In this document: positions 49,421 to 62,200 of the stretch, piece by piece | Position numbering within the stretch: position 1 is the first letter of the stretch | Layout: each line of letters opens with the position of its first letter | Origin: Sinohyriopsis cumingii | Taxonomy: Eukaryota; Mollusca; Bivalvia; Unionida; Unionidae | Direction: 5' to 3' | Assembly (NCBI GenBank): GCA_028554795.2 | Contig: CM068825.1 | Location: forward strand, 94,412,451-94,476,450 | DNA: 64,000 bases | Notes under the pieces: model-generated | What the model saw: only the letters and a program-made list of their open reading frames with translations | The model's database searches: none | What the model was told of the DNA's origin: nothing | Position numbers and translations under genes: made by a program

Positions 49421-49524
49421 AAACTTTGCAATATGATTGTGCTCTACTCCCATGATTCAGTACTAGGGTGGGAAACTTTGCAATATGATTGTGCTCCACT
49501 CCCATGATTCAGAGCTGGGGTGGG
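49421..49524. repeat. Tandem duplication, 52 bp x 2
   Basis: AAACTTTGCAATATGATTGT begins at 49421 and again at 49473, and the following text CTACTCCCATGATTCAG / CCACTCCCATGATTCAG repeats with few changes. Confidence 0.93.
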
Positions 49525-50179
49525 ACACATCTCTTTAACTGTTTCATATCGAGACTTCCAAATTTGAGATAATGATTGGGATGGTGCACAGATGTTCACA
49601 TTGGTTTTGGAATTTTGAACCACTCTCACATTGTGGAGTTGGGATTGGAGATACATTCATAAATGTGTTAATACGGGTGAGTCTGATAGCTGAGAAAAGC
49701 ATAAGGAATAGTGCTGCTTTGCTGTTGACATGTGTAGTAGTTTCAGTTATTCATTCATGATCTTTAGCATCTCTAATGAGATCAATATATTTAATGTTTC
49801 TTTAGCCTTTGAGGTACTGTCTTGTCCATGTTTATTGTTGAAACATGCATGTGACTTTTTTTCTCATTTAAGCTTTTATTTAGCCTTATTATACTGATAA
49901 TTGTTCAAGTTTGGATATTTTTAAATTCAAAATTGATATTACAATAAATCAATATGTGTGTAATTATCTCCATTATAAGGACAAACTATCTCACTGCCCA
50001 CACAAATCTGTCACAGGCATGTTGCAGATGTTTGCTTGAGTAACTGCATCTCTTTTTGCATTATAATTTAGTTCACACATACAGTCATTAATTTCTTCAT
50101 GCCTTTCAGTTGTAATTAGCTTTTGTCAAGTAAGATTGAATACAAAATATCCTTCATGTTCTTATTACAATTTTGCAAA

Positions 50180-51540
50180 AAATTTGTACTTAAAGAATCA
50201 TCTACTCCAAACATGTTTGGCAATATCAACATGGGATTTTCACTAAATGACTTATACTGTCTAGCTGGTCCTAAGCGATAATGGTGCCATTCTCATGTCC
50301 AGTAGGGCCAAAATGTAAATCGACTTGAAAATCTTGTTATTGCTACTCCACCTGAGTGGTAAGTCATATTGACTTGGGGTTTTCATCAGAAGACTTCATA
50401 TGTATAGTTGGTTCTAAAAATTGTGCGAGTCTGATATCCAATTAGGTCACTGTGGCAGCCATCTTGAAAATCTTATTGCTCTTCCTCTGAAATGGAAGGT
50501 CAAACTGACATGGGATTTTCACCCAAAAAACAATTTCTGATGTCTAGTTGATCATAAACAAAAATAGTGCCACTCTTACATCAAATATGGCCAACACAGT
50601 GGCCCTATTGAAATTCATGTTATTGCTACTCCTTCTTAATGGATGGTCATATTAACATGGGGTTGTTATTGCTACTCCTTCTTAATGGATGGTCATATTA
50701 ACATGGGGTTGTTATTGCTACTCCTTCTTAATGGATGGTCATATTAACATGGGGTTGTTATTTCTACTCCGTCTTAATGGATGGTCATAATAACATGGGG
50801 TTGTTATTGCTACTCCTTCTTAATGGATGGTCATATTAACATGTGGTTGTTATTGCTACTCCTTCTTAATGGATGGTCATATTAACATGGGATTGTTATT
50901 TCTACTCCTTCTTAATGGATGGTCATATTAACGTGGGGTTGTTATTGCTACTCCTTCTTAATCAGATGGTCATATTAACATGAGGTTGTTATTGCTACTC
51001 CTTCTTAATGGATGGTCATATTAACATGGGGTTGTTATTTCTACTCCTTCTTAATGGATGGTCATAACATAAACATGTTGTTTTCACCAGAAGGCTTCTT
51101 GTGATGTCTGGTTGGTCCAAAGAAAAATATGGTGCTAATATGACACCTAATATGGCCGCCATGGCAGTCATCTTGAAAATCTTGTTATTGCTACTCCTTT
51201 AACATAACCACTATAGTGACCATCTTAAAACTCTTGCTATATTGATGCACATCCAAGATAGATGGCCATATCAGCATGGGGTTTTAACCCCAATGACTTC
51301 TTGTGATATCTCGTTGGACCTAAATGAAAATGGTGCTGATCTGATGTCCATTATGGCCACCATGGCAGATGTTTTGAAAATCTTGTTATTACTGTTCCTC
51401 CTTGGTGGAAAGACTTATTGACATGAGGTTTTGACCAGAAAATTGATTTGGATGTTTAGTTTGTTTTAAATTCTGATCCGATCTTCAATAAGGCCATCAT
51501 GGTGGTCATTTTGAAAATCTGGTTAGTACTACTCGTGATT
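50180..51540 (+). repeat. Second locus of the ~145-bp repeat family
   Basis: Units carry the same words as the array at 20780-26130: CTTGAAAATCTTGTTATTGC, GGGTTTTCAC-AGAAGACTTC, GTCTAGTTGGTC and AATATGGCC-CC. It sits in the intron between the two alternative MOK exons and includes a 46-bp minisatellite. Confidence 0.85.
50615..51070 (+). repeat. 46-bp minisatellite, about 10 units
   Basis: The unit TTATTGCTACTCCTTCTTAA followed by TGGATGGTCATATTAACATGGGG repeats about ten times with period 46 (for example 50621 and 50667). The unit is itself a sub-segment of the ~145-bp repeat, so the minisatellite grew by local amplification inside one repeat unit. Confidence 0.95.
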
Positions 51541-52347
51541 TATCAAAGCTGTTATGGATAGGGGGTGTAACTGACAGAGTGCTTACCTTGAGACTCTGTT
51601 ATTGCTCAGAATTATCAGAGATGACTTGTTAAAAATAAGAAATGGTCTTATTCTGAATTCTTGGAAATTATTTTTGGCCTGTAGAACATCAGTCCCTTGC
51701 AAGGGACTCTTGATATAATTTAGGTGACAGGGTTTTAATTTTACCATATTATACCTAGAAGATGTTGTAATCAAAGATATTGTAAGAAGGTAGAGCTGTA
51801 CTTGTTTTACCAGTTGAATAGCTTGTTTATGTATTAAAAATGATTACATGTACTAAAAGGTCTATAAAAATTAAAGACTGTATAGTAATGCACTGTAGAA
51901 ATTACTGGCAGGTACATATCATATAAAATCCCATACTTGAAGAATAGTCATGAAGCAATAAAAATATTTTGTAAATTTTGTAATATATTTTTTTTAAATA
52001 TCATAAATTATGAACATTGTATTACTGATCTGTGATTGCGTTCTGCATGTATAATTGACACATTACATTCAAAAGTTATAAAAAGCTAATTTTTAAAAAA
52101 TATGTGAATTAAACACATTTTCACAGTATCTTCATTTCTTATTTTTTGCATAAAATAAAAAGGTTGCCAGAAATAAAGTTTGATTGAATTTTCTGGTCTA
52201 TGATGTTTAATTAACAAGTAATGTTTGATATATACCTGCTATCATCTTAATTTGTAGTTAATCTGCCACTGTTTAGTAGTTTTATTACACTGTAGTTTGA
52301 TCTGTGTATTGAATACTACATATTTACTGCTCCATTTTCCCTTCCAG
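51541..52347. other. Intronic DNA before exon version b, nothing recognised
   Basis: AT-rich DNA with no gene recognised, ending in a pyrimidine-rich tract and the CCAG acceptor of the 52348 exon. Confidence 0.55.
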
Positions 52348-52426
52348 GATTGACTCACTACTTACCTGAATTCACTGTCAGAAAATATATGTATCAACTT
52401 TGCAAATCTGTAGATTACATGCATAG
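52348..52426 (+). CDS. MOK: MOK kinase exon, version b (helix D-E), candidate mutually exclusive
   Basis: This second copy of the 79-nt exon has acceptor CTTCCAG and donor GTAAGC. It starts and ends in the same phase as version a: it completes Gly, encodes LTHYLPEFTVRKYMYQLCKS and VDYMH, and leaves AG for the Arg codon finished at 54221. The reading frame is open, the splice sites are intact, and changes cluster in the first half (KR to LT, RK to FT) while the helix-E core YMYQL-KSV is kept. That is what an alternative exon under constraint would look like, rather than a dead duplicate. The surface it changes lies before helix E, so it may alter partner or substrate contacts rather than catalysis; that part is inference. 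A decayed extra exon is the alternative, but the open frame argues against it. Confidence 0.85.
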
Positions 52427-53666
52427 GTAAGCTAGCGCCAATTTTCAGCAAGGCTTCTTGACGGATTTGGTCTTTTGATTTGTCTTTGCATGCTAATGCT
52501 TAGATATCTTCCACTAGTTGATAGAAGCTTTGTATACATATATTGCAAAATATTATAAACAATTAAGGGGTATTCTGATATGAATGTATATCAGAAGGAA
52601 GATCAGGTCATTTGTGTCACATTCTGCATGTGTTAATAAGTCAGACTTGATTTATTTGAAAAGCTTCATGTGGTATAACATAAAGAATCAATACAATTTG
52701 CTCCAGGAAACTAACAGTTCAAATAAAAATAAAACAAAAGCATGGCAGGCAATACTTAAACAGATACATCAGATATGACAGCTACAAACTAAGACAATAA
52801 ATGGGGATAATTTTCATACAGTGTCATGTATTAAACACTATACCTGCTGAAAATGTTGTCCACCATATTTTGGGTCATCCATTAAATGTATGAGAAAATT
52901 TGACTGGATGAAAAACATGATTTTTGCAAATAAAGTCTCAAAAAACCAGAAATTTAAAATTGGATGTGCCACAATGTGCCTGTAAACTGACCAAAATGCA
53001 AAACGTAACCAAGGTGTGACAAATAAACGAAAATATGAACAAACTGACAGCTCAAGGTCATACTTGACTCTTTCTGTGTTATTGCATAATTTGCATAATG
53101 CATAATAACATGTTTTGTAGGTGTGCAATCAATATTGTCTGCAAAAAGATATTTATATGAATTTCTTTTGACTTAACCTGTATCATGTAAATGTTCTCAA
53201 TAATAATACTGAGGAAGATTAACCAAAAATATGGTGGACACTAATTTCCAGGGGAGGTAAATCTAATGAAATAGTAATAAACTTATTTCACCTGAGCGCT
53301 GTTCTATACAAACTGTCATCAGAGAAGGAATTCCTTACCAAGACCTGATTGGCTGCTTAGTTTAAGCATTCAAAAAAGAAACTACATCAAGAAAATATTT
53401 TTTATTTTGAAAAATAAATCGTAATTTTCTTAGTGTACAAAAATGGAATGAAAATACATTTCAGGGCCAGCTTACATAAATGCATTTGTTTTACGGATTT
53501 AGACATATTTAATATTATTACTAATTGGTTTTTACTTTTGTTAATGAATTGTCTAATGATCAATATAGTTTGCTTTGAAGCTTTTATATCTATATACATT
53601 CTTTGCTTGGTGTTTTGAAAATGATACTTACTTGATAAATTACTTAAAGAAATAGTGGTAAATGCA

Positions 53667-53717
<51 letters not shown>

Positions 53718-54220
53718 ACAAAATTTACTTTGCATTTGGACTTTTTTATAATAGAGCAGATAGATATTGAAGCTGTTAATTTCTATTTATTTATGTTGAT
53801 AGACAATTGCAAGGAGTTTATTTTTCCGCATTACTCAGTGTAGGATCACTGCATGAGGATCAGTTAGGATTAGTATCTCTTAAAGATAATGCAGAGAGAT
53901 ACAGTAGATGATTGTTGGTAGTGTATTATGGTTTTAGGGTTAATACCAAGGGCAAGGTTACAAGATTATATTTCTGAAACACAGTCTTATATGAATGGAT
54001 TCCTCATCATTGAACTTGGCAAAATGATACATGCTTTTGGATGTTGCAGTTGATTTTTGTGTCAGTGAGTAAAAACAGTAGGCCATTGGATGAAATTTCT
54101 ATTACATTAAATAAATGGAACAAGAAACCTTTCAATGAAAGTAGACAGTTATTTGCAAGATATTGGTTTGCTTCCACTATTGTGTTCAGTAAATTTTTTG
54201 ATTTCTTCCTCTTTTTGTAG
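52427..54220. other. Intronic DNA with a microsatellite
   Basis: No exon seen between the alternative exon and the catalytic-loop exon. A (GT)n(AT)n microsatellite lies at about 53668-53713. Confidence 0.55.
53668..53713. repeat. Microsatellite (GT)n(AT)n
   Basis: A run of GT units passes into AT units. Confidence 0.97.
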
Positions 54221-54269
54221 AAATGGCATCTTTCACCGGGATGTAAAACCAGAGAACATATTAATTAAG
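54221..54269 (+). CDS. MOK: MOK kinase exon: catalytic loop
   Basis: This 49-nt exon follows a pyrimidine-rich tract ending TTTTTGTAG and is followed by GTGGGT. The first A completes the Arg codon left by either version of the preceding exon. The 16 codons that follow read NGIFHRDVKPENILIK, the catalytic loop: HRD supplies the catalytic Asp, the Lys two residues later contacts phosphate, and the Asn of PEN binds magnesium. All key residues are present, so the gene is not an obvious pseudogene. The exon ends on a codon border and joins in frame to 55577. Confidence 0.96.
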
Positions 54270-54519
54270 GTGGGTTTTAATTGTCATAAGTCTGAAAGAT
54301 AAGAATGTATTTGGATTCTGTATGTACAAGATGACAGTGTTCTTTCAGTACTACCTGTACATGACATGTTTTGTTTCAAATCTACTGAAAAACACATTTT
54401 GTAAGGTATAGAAATATTTTGTGACCATCAGGCCAGGACTTACAACTATTCCATATCAGTTGAGTCCTTTCCTCTCAACTGATAATATAAAAAAGTTTTT
54501 CAGACAGCTAATTTATTAC

Positions 54520-54715
54520 TCACAAACTGAGTCAAACTGCAAGCAAGAAAGATCCTGATCTGCCATAGCATAATGCACCTGCAAATGAGGGTTTGTGTTG
54601 TTTGTTCTATTGATTACTTCCAACAAACTGCACGGAGTCTGATCTGCCAGAATATTATGCAGTAGCAGATCTGAGTCTATGCAGGTTGAAGTTGGAGTCA
54701 TCTTATAAGCGATCA
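54520..54715. repeat. Fold-back repeat copy
   Basis: GATCCTGATCTGCCATAGCA near the left and TATGCAGTAGCAGATCTGAG near the right form an imperfect inverted repeat, with TTGTTCTATTG-TTACTT between. The same layout is found at 55724-55888. Confidence 0.7.
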
Positions 54716-55576
54716 TATACAGTCATACATTTTGTACATGTCACTTACCTTCTATAAATGCTGTTTTGATTTTTTTAAAAAAATATACATCTACCTTTGT
54801 TTGGAAAATATGTATTTGAGTTTCATTTTGATTATGAAACATGCTGTTAAAATTGATTCTTGACAATTTTATAGAAATTTCTTAAATTACATAAAAATAG
54901 CATAAAGCCTCATCAGTAATTTATTTGTGATGTTATCATTAATAACTTCAATTTGAAATAGTGTATACTTCCAGCCTCATTGTGTGAATACAGAAATTAT
55001 TAATGCTGTATGGAAATATGGCATGAATAATAGTATCAAATGCCTATCTAAGATTTAAGAGTAAGCGACATATAAGCATAAAATAAATGTTATTACCATT
55101 TTGGTAACAGTGTATTCAATAAACATTCACTGTTTGTCTGAATGCAGTTGTACGATTTTGATTTATAATTCATAACAACAGGTTTAAAAGACAGAAAGAT
55201 GCAGAAGAGTAGAATAAATGTTATAAGTGATACATATTAATAATTGTTATTATATAATTGATTACAAATATTGTCATGAAAGACCACCTGTCTTGCACTG
55301 ATTAATGAATTGTACAATGTTCTAACCTGTAATGAGAGAATGAGACTGCCTGCCTTAAAAAACACTTTTTGTTGGAAGATGGTGTAGTCTCTCAAGACAG
55401 ATTTTATGGTAGTATATTCTTATAAAAATTGCATTGTTGCAGTCTGTTAAAAAATGGAATTGGGAAATCATAGAAACAGGTCCATACTTTTGGGAGATTT
55501 TTATATATAAGTAATAGTATTTTACCATTTAATTTCTTTTGTTTGCTGATATATCCTGGTAGGCTTTTTTTTATAG

Positions 55577-55662
55577 GAAGAAGTATTGAAGTTAGCAGAT
55601 TTTGGTTCTTGTAGAAGTGTGTATTCAAAGCAGCCATACACAGAATACATATCCACAAGATG
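55577..55662 (+). CDS. MOK: MOK kinase exon: DFG and TEY activation segment
   Basis: This 86-nt exon has acceptor TTTTTATAG and donor GTGAGT. Starting on a codon border it reads EEVLKLADFGSCRSVYSKQP then YTEYISTR, and ends with TG of a split Trp codon. DFG supplies the magnesium-binding Asp. The TEY motif is the MAPK-type activation-loop site phosphorylated on Thr and Tyr, and MOK carries it in other animals. The following exon should begin by completing Trp and continue with the APE motif; I searched by eye to the window end and did not see it, so the 3' part of the gene probably lies beyond 64000, or the intron sequence hides a diverged exon. Both metal-binding motifs are intact, supporting a functional kinase. 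Confidence 0.96.
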
Positions 55663-55723
55663 GTGAGTTATAAAAACAATCAACAGAATGATCACATGTA
55701 CTTTTGGTTTTGTTGAGTCGGCA

Positions 55724-55888
55724 GCAAGCAAAACAGACCCTGTTTTGCCATCACATAATGTGCTAGCAGTTTAGGGTCTATGATGCTTGTTCTATTCCTT
55801 GAAAACTGCATAGACCCAGATCTATTAGTACATTATGCAGTGGCAGATCTGGGTCTGTGCACTTTGCAGTTGGAATCAACTTACAAGC
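55724..55888. repeat. Fold-back repeat copy
   Basis: CAGACCCTGTTTTGCCATCA and CATTATGCAGTGGCAGATCT...GGGTCTG are imperfect reverse complements about 125 bp apart end to end. An inner pair (GGGTCTATG and CATAGACCC) lies between them. It shares arms and central words with 54520-54715. It begins about 60 nt downstream of the MOK exon at 55577-55662. Confidence 0.75.
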
Positions 55889-58800
55889 AGTTATATATGG
55901 TACTGGTATATTGTACAGTCGGCACTCATTACAATGACCAAATTCATCTTCAAGCATTCAGCCATAGTAAGGAATCTGTTGTATTAATCAGACTTTACTT
56001 TAGAAGGGTTATAGTCCTTTTCTTACTAAGGACAAATCAGTATGTATAAATGATAAGAATAAATCCAAAACATAAATTTGTGCTTCATATCTAATGTTAT
56101 CATAGTTATTCTTAAATCTTATAATTATTTAAGATTAATTTTTCCATAAATGTTTACATTCTATCATCTCACATATTCACAGTAAAGTAAAATCCCAGGG
56201 AATAACATTATCTTTGTAAAAAAAAAAGACATTTACAAAGGAAATATGCATGTTCGTTAACAGATATTCTCTGTTGAAGCAGAAGTTAAAAATATTGTTT
56301 TACTTTATAAACATCATTATAAACATCAAATTCGCTTTAGAACACATTTGTTCCCATCGGTTTTCTGTCCAAACTCAAGCATTCTATTGTAACGAATGTT
56401 GTTTTATGTGAGTTGACTGTACCTTTATTTTCTTCATGATTCCAGGAAGAAAAATTGAATTAATTTTGTTAAACCTAGACCACATAGTGTAAGGTGCATG
56501 ACATGGCATTCATACGTTCAAAGTTTTTGCATGTCATATGTATGGTGTAAACAGTTCTCATTTTTAATTTTAATTTGAAGCTGATGGACTATTAAATATG
56601 TGGTCTGTGTTAATTTAAATGCAAAAGATATCTGAACAGTTCTCTATCCCAATCTGATCACTTATTTTGTCAACTACATTATGTATGTTTTGCTCTTTGG
56701 TCAGTGTTTGCCAGGTGAAGGATCTCAGGCTCACTTTGGACTCTTATTTTGAATTGTTGTACTTTGTCACACTGCAGAATAAGATCTGTAGAATTATAAT
56801 GGCCAATTACATGTTCGCATAATGCCATATATCTACAGTCAGACAATCTATACAGTACATGCACAGTGTGTGTGTCGGGTTGCCCACTAAGTCTGGTAGG
56901 CATAGACATGGGCAAGGGATTAAGTGTCCTCTGTGAGTAGTTGATGTCCACTCAGTCTGTTTAATGTGCCCCCCAAGGGTAGTGGAAATCCACTACTATT
57001 TCCAAGACACACTTTAAAGAAATTATTGAAAGCATTAATAAAAATTAATCTCTTATCACAAATACATAAGACACTGATTTAAAACAGTTATGATTTATTG
57101 CATTCATCTTTTAGATAATATTTGAAACAAGTTTATGTCAGGCTAAAAACTTGATTAAATTTATGAAAATTAATAAATGTCAGAGATGTGAGTGGCTTAA
57201 CATCTACAGCCAGTAGCATTTACAAATAAACACTTATTTATAGCTTACATGCACAATAAAATTTGAGGGAGATAATGATGTGTGTTAAACAAGATATATG
57301 AGCTGTGCTAGAAGAGTTTCTTCTATGCCTTTATTTGTAGACTTGTATAATTACATTAAATATTTGAGAGTATGGCAGTTTTTAAATGTGTCAAATTCAC
57401 CAACACTGGATTGAAGGATGCCCTTTATTAGTGGCTGTTCATGCCATAAATGAAGCCATTTTCATGAAAAAGATTACTTTGATTGTCACTTTTTTGTGAA
57501 TCCCTCATCATTGATTCAAGCACCAGCTAAGGAGTGACAATTTTATGTTGAAGTCAACCACAATACATGTTAACAATGCTTTTTAATCTTCAGTCAGGAA
57601 GGTGTCAAGCTTCGATGTTAACTTTTAGCACCCATGTTTCCAGAGGAACATTAACTTCTGAATGAAGATTTGATTGTTTATTTGTGGATAAAACAAATCT
57701 TGTACTTGTAATATGGACAGAGAAACTCAGTGTGGAGAAGTTCTGATATTTTTGCATAAAATTGGCTTCTTGCAGTATATAGAATGAACCATATAAAATT
57801 GTTATTCTCCACAGTAGTCACTCAATGCTGCAGATATAAGTATATCACAGCAGCACATAGCTATGACATCATTAAGAAAGTTCTGTGGCACTACAGACTT
57901 TCTTTTTCTTAACAGAAATGCATTTTTCTTTTTTGAAAAAGCATTTATTAAATGCAGAAATTAGAGATATTTTGGAATGTAACTATTAATCGATGTTGCT
58001 GGTAGCTCTTATTGTTAACTCGGAAACAGGCATGGATCATTAGAGAGTATGCATTTTTTAAATGTGCTGCAATTATCTTTATATAGGTATTCTTCTCTTG
58101 ACAAAATTTCAAAATTTATATACCACACTTTATCCAAAATAATTAAGTATTCATAATATCTGTTGCCAAATCATGTAATAATTAACACATACAAACTTAA
58201 AGCTTCAGAAATGTTCTAGATTGAAAGTTGGATGAGCCAGCTTTACTACAGTAATCATACTGGACACAGAATATTTGTGTCAACCTTAGAATTAATGTGA
58301 ATGGTTAAAAATAAACAGAAAATAATGGGATTTACAGTCTTGGTAGCCAAATTCTCTTGCACCTCCAGCTCGGAGTAGATAAAAAAAGTTCTACTAGGGA
58401 AAAATAAGTATGAATAAGAAGAAATTTGATTTATATGAAGCTAAAACCAAACTTACTTAAAAAACTGAAGACTGTTTATTGTCCAATAAATACACTTGTG
58501 TCTGCTGTAGATACCCGTTTCACAACTAAGTTTGCATCATAGTAGGTACTTTGGTTGAATTGCAAAAGATGACATTGACAGTGTATGTCCAGGGGAAAAT
58601 AATTGCTACTACAAGATGGAAATAAAACCCATTTTTTGTGTGCTGTGTACATATATATCTTAATGCAGTTAACCTTGGATTTTATTATTGTTTTTCATCT
58701 TGGGAGTCCAAAGTTTATTCATGTGACTTCAAACTTAGCTTTGGTTCCCAAAGATTCAGTACCATTTGGAAAAAAATTGGACATAATATCATTAATTTCA

Positions 58801-59235
58801 CATTGTTGGCCTACTTGCTAAAACCGTATATAAATATGTATTTTGTCCGCATTCTTTGGCGACATTGTTTTTTTTGTATTTACATCAGCTTCTTAAAACG
58901 GATAATTTGATCAAAATGTGACAAGTTTAACTAAAAGTAACTAAACTGATTAAAAAACATTTGCTTGACAGTCAGGAACAGTTTTGCAGTATTTGTCATG
59001 TTGACTGAAAGAATGTGTACCAAATAAATTGTATCTGTATGTATGAACTAAAATTAATACATGCAAGTTTATCTCCTACTTTAATATTTAAGTGATTATT
59101 CATTTTCATCACTTTCAAGCATCTATTTGATGATATTAAACTTATCAGATGGTCAAACTAATAATCTGAAGTTGGTTATTGAACTAAGGATCACATGATT
59201 TGTAGAGTCTCTTTCCGTATTTGTAGAGTCTCTTT
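55889..59235. other. Non-coding DNA, probably MOK intron
   Basis: No exon with the expected post-TRW MOK text and no other gene or named repeat recognised over about 3.3 kb. Confidence 0.5.
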
Positions 59236-59239
59236 CCTT

Positions 59240-62200
59240 GTCTTTTTTTATGTGGAAGCTATGAAAACCACTCTAGTATCACAAGAGGCAAACATTGTGT
59301 TGGCAAAGTGTAGCTGCTTACCGGATGGCTTAGCAAACTTTAAACATTGTTAGATCGAGTGATACATGCATGAAATGGATATGAAAATTACTGATTGTCT
59401 CAGAAATTGTATTAAAATCGGAGTTGATGAAATGTGACTGGGTACTCGCGATTTGCATTGCTAGTCACATGAGTACACAAATCTAGCAACCCATATTTTT
59501 AAATGTTATAGAGAAAAAATTAGAAAATATTAAATGAAAGTCATATACGGGTTGTAATCAAAATACAAAAATGAAAGAAAAAGTATCTTTAAATGGTCAA
59601 CTTTCTGAAAGTAAAAATATTAATTGTGGAGTACCACAAGGCTCTATCCTTGGACCTTTGTTATTCATTCTGTTTATCAATGATTTACTTCTTAAGATTG
59701 TAACTTTAATTTCTTCCACTGACCTCTATCCAGATGATACTACCCTGTCTGAGATTGGTAAAACCAAAATGGTACTTGAAAATAACTTACAAGATGTTCT
59801 CAACAGACTTCAAGTATGGTGCAAGGAAAACAGTATGATCATAAATACAGAAAAAAACGAAAGCCCTGCTATTTACAATGCAACAAAAATGAGTAAGCCT
59901 AGATAGTGACAAACTCCAGGTTCTATTTGACAATGTGGGCCTCAATATGACCTCTTAAGATAGAGATTCTTGGTGTATTCATGAATAACAATCTTACTTG
60001 GTCTATTCACATTAAACATATTTCAAAAAAGGTTAATTCTTATCTTTGGCTACTGAGGAAAATCAAAACATACATTCTTCTTCAGTATAGGGTCATCTTT
60101 TATAAAAGGTATGTTCAGCCATATCTGGACTACTGTAATGTAGCTTGGGGTAATACCTCTAATTCAAACACAACAACACTTTTAAGACTCCAAAAGAGGG
60201 CTTGCCATTTAATTCTAGATCAGAGTATAGAAAATTTTCAGGATGCAATAAATAATAGAAAGGTTTTAACAATACATGAAAGAATATTTCTTAGAAAGGC
60301 CAGATTGATATATAAAGTATCCAGAAAAGACATTCCTGTTTATCTAAGCAATATCTTTCACCAAAGAGATGCTGATGGTACTCCAAATTTAAGGTTCATA
60401 AGAAGAAAAAATTACATTATACCAAGGCCAAAGAAGGAATTGTTTAAAAAACGTTTTCAATATACTGGTCCACTGGTATGGAACAACATTCCCAATGACA
60501 TAAGGCAAGCTCCTAGCACTTCATCTTTTCACAATCAATGTCTTAAATGGATGAAATCTTTAGAAAATTGAACAGTTCTAGTACAAAAAATACCACCTGC
60601 TTTTCTGTAATTTGGCATCATTTTCATAGCTGAATGTTTCAGTGCAGGATAATATTTTATTTTTTATATATGTTTATGTTTTCATTGATGCCTGTGCATG
60701 TGTTCCAGGCTTGATTCTTTGGAATTTTAAAATTACTTAATTATTTAGTGTCGAGCCAGACTCTTCACATCATGTTGTATATACTGTATATATTGTACAT
60801 AGCAGATAGAAGGCCTCAAGGTAGATTAGTTATGTAACTAATTGAGTTACCTTCTCTAAATAAAGTCTTTATTGTTATTATTATTATTATTATAAAGAAC
60901 ACAAAGTTTTCCATAATTATATATTCCGAGAACAACTTCTGGAGTTTGTTGTATCACGGGACTACCACGTTGACTTGTGCTCTCTGCTTGATAAATAAGA
61001 CTAGCCAGATTGCTGGTTTTTACAAAATGTATCTGACTTTAATTTAATATAATTGAATTTCTCTACAACAGTATTAAAATGGAGTTTGTTGTTGATATGA
61101 CGTGACTAATGGACTTTGGATGTCATCGTTTGAGATTCGTGAAGTGACTGGTAATGCAAATGGCAAGTACCGGGTCAGGTTTCATCAATGCTGAAGTTTG
61201 ATGTAGTCTGTCAGCAGAATAAAGACATGACGAGAAAGTGAATCATTTTTCTATTGATTTCATACAGGGCTAAGTCGATATAATATAAGTTTAAATTTTC
61301 TAGGCCCACTGGTAAGCAACTACCATATGTTGCTACTGCACCACGGCGGCAAATTCCAAATTTTCTATATGCAAATGCAATGACCCCACATGCCAACCTA
61401 AATGTCCAAATATGAAAAAATGGGGTGGGAATATTTGGAGGAAACCCAGATTAGAAAACGGACTGCTATACATTTTAGCCCAAATTGCTGAATCTCAGAG
61501 CTGAAATGAGAAATTGTCGTCCCTTGTATTATATATTAAAAAACTCTTCTAGCCCCTGTATCAATACAGGTTTGGGGACAGGTTTAACGAATTACAAGAA
61601 GACAAGTTGATTTTACAGAAATTCAGTTCTTGTTTATACAACAGTATATAATTTTGAAGATCTTTTGTCAAAATTTAAATCAACCCTTTTTAAAATGTTT
61701 TTTAAATGATGGATTTTTAACCAGATCTTCTTAAGGATATTAGGGTGTTTGATAAATCTTGCTTGGGACTTTATTGGAAAAGATAAAGTCAGTGTTAAAC
61801 TCTGTTACAAGACAAGAATCTAATTATTTGCGTTTATTGTTTTTTATACTGTAATAGAAAATGTTTACTTTTTATAAGATGCATATATATATTGCTATAG
61901 AATTCTTTAGAATTAAAGGTTTGAAAGGAAACAAAACTAATGTCTCTGTTCATTATGTTGTTCCCACTTAGCAACATAATGCAGGTCAGCAAAATAAAGT
62001 TAGAATTTTTATTTTGTACATTGAAATGACTTTACATGCCAATTTAAAGGAATATAATCAAATTTGTTTCATGTGATACATTTTGTGGTTTTGTACATGA
62101 ACATCTTTTCCAGCTTAGATGTTTTGGAGAGTCTTGAAAGATAACCATCTTTAGATTTAGAAAATGCATGTTTTATAATCTAAAATTTTCTTTAATTCCA

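Noticed and set aside
48863..52426. Both 79-nt exons being used in series
   Set aside because: Joining them shifts the frame and would duplicate helix E; the phases fit only one-or-the-other use.
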